Shown piece after piece: positions 6,140-7,628 of a stretch of DNA of 7,628 bases. The DNA lies in assembly GCA_900766655.1 (NCBI GenBank), contig CAAFWE010000135.1:1-7628 (forward strand). Direction: 5' to 3'. The first letter of the stretch is position 1. Every line of letters starts with the position of its first letter. The notes under the pieces are model-generated. The model was given only the letters and a program-made list of their open reading frames with translations. It ran no database searches and was not told the DNA's origin. The translations under genes were made by a program, and so were the position numbers. The stretch is from an uncultured Alistipes sp. (GTDB taxonomy: Bacteria; Bacteroidota; Bacteroidia; Bacteroidales; Rikenellaceae).

Positions 6140-7027
6140 ATGTTGAAGCGTGCGCTATTCTTTTCGACTCCATTTTGCTTGAGTTTGAAGGATAATCAGA
6201 TGGTTATCAACACCAAGCAGATGCCCAATATGAAGCAGACCGTTCCTATCGAGGATATCGGTTTTGTGGTGCTGGAGCATCAGCAGACATCTATCACTCT
6301 GCCGTTGCTCAATGCGCTATCAGATAACAATGTGGCGGTGATCATATGTGGCGAGAATAGAATGCCTAACGCAATGTTGATGAATCTCGACAGCAACACC
6401 ACGCAAGGCGAGAGTTTCCGTGCGCAAATTGATGCAAGTGAACCACTCAAAAAGGGTGTTTGGAAACAGGTTGTTGAGGCTAAAATTCGCAACCAAGCTG
6501 CCCTATTAAATAAGCTCGGCAAAAATGGAGACAAGTTAAAACCTTATTACACCAATGTCAAGAGTGGTGATGCAGACAATCGTGAAGGTATAGCCGCCAA
6601 GATATATTGGAACGAACTCTTTGGCGATGATTTTGTGCGCCATAGGGAGGGTGTTGAGCCCAATAATATGCTCAATTATGGCTATACATTGCTTCGTGCT
6701 GCGGTTGCAAGAGCATTGATGGGCTCGGGATTATTGCCTGCATTAGGTATTTTTCACCGCAATCGTTACAATGCATTCCCGTTAGCCGATGATATAATGG
6801 AGCCATATCGCCCATATGTAGATGAGATTGTATACCATATGTATATAAATGGTATGACCGAATTAAACCAAGATGCAAAAAGTCAGTTACTACATATTTT
6901 GTTTACTGATACCGTCTTTAATAAGGTTACCCGACCGTTGGAAGTGGGCCTTACGATGACAACTGCCTCGTTGGCAAAATGCTATGTTGGAACAAGTAAA
7001 AAGATAGTTTATCCACTACTCGAATAG
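6140..7027 (+). CDS. cas1: CRISPR-associated integrase Cas1 (type II, 295 aa)
   Basis: Metal-dependent integrase. With Cas2 it forms the complex that inserts new spacers at the leader end of the array. The N-terminal beta-rich domain (LKRALFFSTPFCLSLKDNQMV, VLEHQQTSITLPLLNAL) is followed by the helical catalytic domain. The metal ligands are visible as Glu149 (DNREGIAAKIYW), His206 (LGIFHRNRYN) and Glu221 (LADDIMEPYRPYVD), matching the E149/H205/E220 set of Streptococcus pyogenes Cas1. YGYTLLRAAVARAL is the usual helix before the His. Length is normal for the type II form. The ATG at 6140 lies 6 bp after the cas9 stop and the 3' end is 3 bp before cas2, so it is translated as part of the cas9 operon. 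No reverse transcriptase, Cas4 or Csn2 partner is seen. Codon use is like cas9. Confidence 0.96.
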   Translation: MLKRALFFSTPFCLSLKDNQMVINTKQMPNMKQTVPIEDIGFVVLEHQQTSITLPLLNALSDNNVAVIICGENRMPNAMLMNLDSNTTQGESFRAQIDASEPLKKGVWKQVVEAKIRNQAALLNKLGKNGDKLKPYYTNVKSGDADNREGIAAKIYWNELFGDDFVRHREGVEPNNMLNYGYTLLRAAVARALMGSGLLPALGIFHRNRYNAFPLADDIMEPYRPYVDEIVYHMYINGMTELNQDAKSQLLHILFTDTVFNKVTRPLEVGLTMTTASLAKCYVGTSKKIVYPLLE

Positions 7028-7030
7028 CCT

Positions 7031-7369
7031 ATGACCGAACTTCGCCTAAACGCCTATCATATTATGTGGTTATTTGTCTTTTTTGACCTGCCAACCACTA
7101 CGAAAAAAGAGCGTAAAGCGGCCGCTCAATTTCGTAAAGCGTTGGAGAAAGATGGCTTTTCGATGATGCAATACTCGGTATATGTGCGACATTGCCCATC
7201 GAAAGAGAATATGAATGTGCATATAGCGAGGGTTCGAGCCTCGATGCCTCCATCGGGATTGACCAGTATTTTGAGCATAACCGATAAGCAGTATGGCGAA
7301 ATACAAAACTTTTGGGGAAAGGTTGAACGCGCAAAACCTACAACACCCCAACAATTAGAATTTTTTTAG
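7031..7369 (+). CDS. cas2: CRISPR-associated protein Cas2 (112 aa)
   Basis: Small ferredoxin-fold protein. A Cas2 dimer bridges two Cas1 dimers and sets spacer length during adaptation. The first strand MWLFVFFDLPTTTKKERK carries the conserved Asp19. The segment DGFSMMQYSVYVRHCPSKEN is the usual second part, and the protein ends in QQLEFF, a typical C-terminal tail for the type II-C form. Length is in the family range. The ATG at 7031 starts 3 bp after the cas1 stop, so translation is probably coupled. The frame stays open for 54 codons after the cas2 TAG. A TTTTTTT run just before the stop is part of the coding sequence and has no hairpin, so it is not a terminator. Confidence 0.95.
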   Translation: MTELRLNAYHIMWLFVFFDLPTTTKKERKAAAQFRKALEKDGFSMMQYSVYVRHCPSKENMNVHIARVRASMPPSGLTSILSITDKQYGEIQNFWGKVERAKPTTPQQLEFF

Positions 7370-7522
7370 CGTTCTTTTGACATTAGCGTGAAATTTCACT
7401 ACATTGCAGTGGGTAAGATTGAAAAAATAGCATCAAACGCACTTCGCTGGCGACCTAATAGCCATTTTGTTTATCGAAGAATCGGTGTAACTTCTTGGAA
7501 ATCATTAGGCAAAACCCCAGGC
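7370..7522 (+). other. CRISPR leader region between cas2 and the first repeat
   Basis: The 153 bp between cas2 and the first repeat should hold the array promoter and the Cas1-Cas2 integration signals. Visible items are a palindrome, GTGAAATTTCAC (7388-7399); a short inverted repeat CACT/AGTG around the candidate -7 box; and two TAGCGT hexamers (7367-7372 and 7384-7389). The last bases before the repeat are CCCCAGGC. It is assigned as leader because the anti-repeat shows crRNA transcription runs rightward and this segment lies 5' of the first repeat. Some type II-C arrays use the opposite end for acquisition, so this assignment is an inference. Confidence 0.6.
7376..7407 (+). promoter_or_regulatory. 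Possible array (pre-crRNA) promoter in the leader
   Basis: TTTG (7376-7379) is followed after 20 bp by TACATTGC (7400-7407). This keeps the TA and first two T of the -7 box TAnnTTTG but not its end, so the match is partial. It lies directly after cas2 and points into the array, agreeing with the crRNA direction set by the anti-repeat. A perfect palindrome fills most of its spacer. Confidence 0.35.
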
Positions 7523-7628
7523 GTTGTGGTTTGATGTAGAAATAGAATAAGATACAACGCAAAGAAGAATCTACCGCGAGGGTTGCGGTTGTGGTTTGAT
7601 GTAGAAATAGAATAAGACACAACGCTGC
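7523..7628 (+). CRISPR. Start of type II-C CRISPR array (two repeats, one full spacer; continues right)
   Basis: Two 36-bp repeats are at 7523-7558 and 7588-7623. They begin GTTGTGGTTTGATG and end AAGATACAAC (first) or AAGACACAAC (second), differing only at repeat base 32. One 29-nt spacer lies at 7559-7587 and the next begins GCTGC at the window edge. The 5' 21 bases pair with the tracrRNA anti-repeat, so crRNA reads rightward, with the spacer upstream of the repeat handle. Repeat length and form match Bacteroidota type II-C arrays. I could not see the spacer's target in this window. Confidence 0.95.

Noticed and set aside
7355..7369. T-run at the cas2 end as a terminator
   Set aside because: No stem precedes the seven T residues and they encode the FF of the Cas2 C-terminus.
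7530..7554. Possible promoter within each CRISPR repeat (TTTG, 19 bp, TA), as in some type II-C arrays
   Set aside because: Only the TA of the -7 box is present in repeat 1 and it is lost in repeat 2 (CA); the remaining box bases do not match.

Overview
The window most likely comes from a Bacteroidales-type (Bacteroidota) genome, probably a gut or oral commensal. Four observations support this. There are BspA-like leucine-rich-repeat proteins of the kind abundant in that order. Four promoter candidates resemble the Bacteroidota consensus (TTTG, about 19 bp, TAnnTTTG), two of them exact at the -7 box. Shine-Dalgarno sequences are absent before the main genes. The CRISPR-Cas system is a Bacteroidota-style type II-C locus with a 36-bp repeat beginning GTTGTGG and ending ACAAC.

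Layout, left to right. Positions 1-1093 hold the 3' part of a BspA-like LRR gene whose reading frame is cut by a TAG at 32-34. A second, small LRR gene (1221-1718) follows with its own promoter and a strong intrinsic terminator (1737-1784). Positions 1802-2291 are a gene graveyard: a 5'-truncated beta-carbonic anhydrase remnant on the minus strand and a fragment of a tRNA-Arg(UCU) on the plus strand. From 2292 to the right edge lies the CRISPR-Cas locus: a minus-strand tracrRNA of about 82 nt, then cas9 (1225 aa), cas1 (295 aa) and cas2 (112 aa) on the plus strand, a leader of about 150 bp, and the first two repeats of an array that continues beyond the window.

The three cas genes form a tight operon (6-bp and 3-bp gaps). 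Cas1 and Cas2 integrate new spacers at the array, probably at the leader side next to cas2. The array is transcribed rightward. The 5' half of each repeat in pre-crRNA pairs with the tracrRNA anti-repeat, and the duplex is loaded into Cas9, whose RuvC and HNH catalytic residues all appear present. No csn2 or cas4 is seen, which fits subtype II-C.

The most interesting signals are regulatory. The tracrRNA and cas9 promoters face opposite ways and overlap by 14 bp, so polymerase probably cannot occupy both at once. A perfect 12-bp palindrome sits inside the candidate leader promoter. The leader itself is an open frame continuing directly past the cas2 stop into the first repeat. The Cas system belongs to a known family. 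I saw no clearly new protein system, but these arrangements merit checking.
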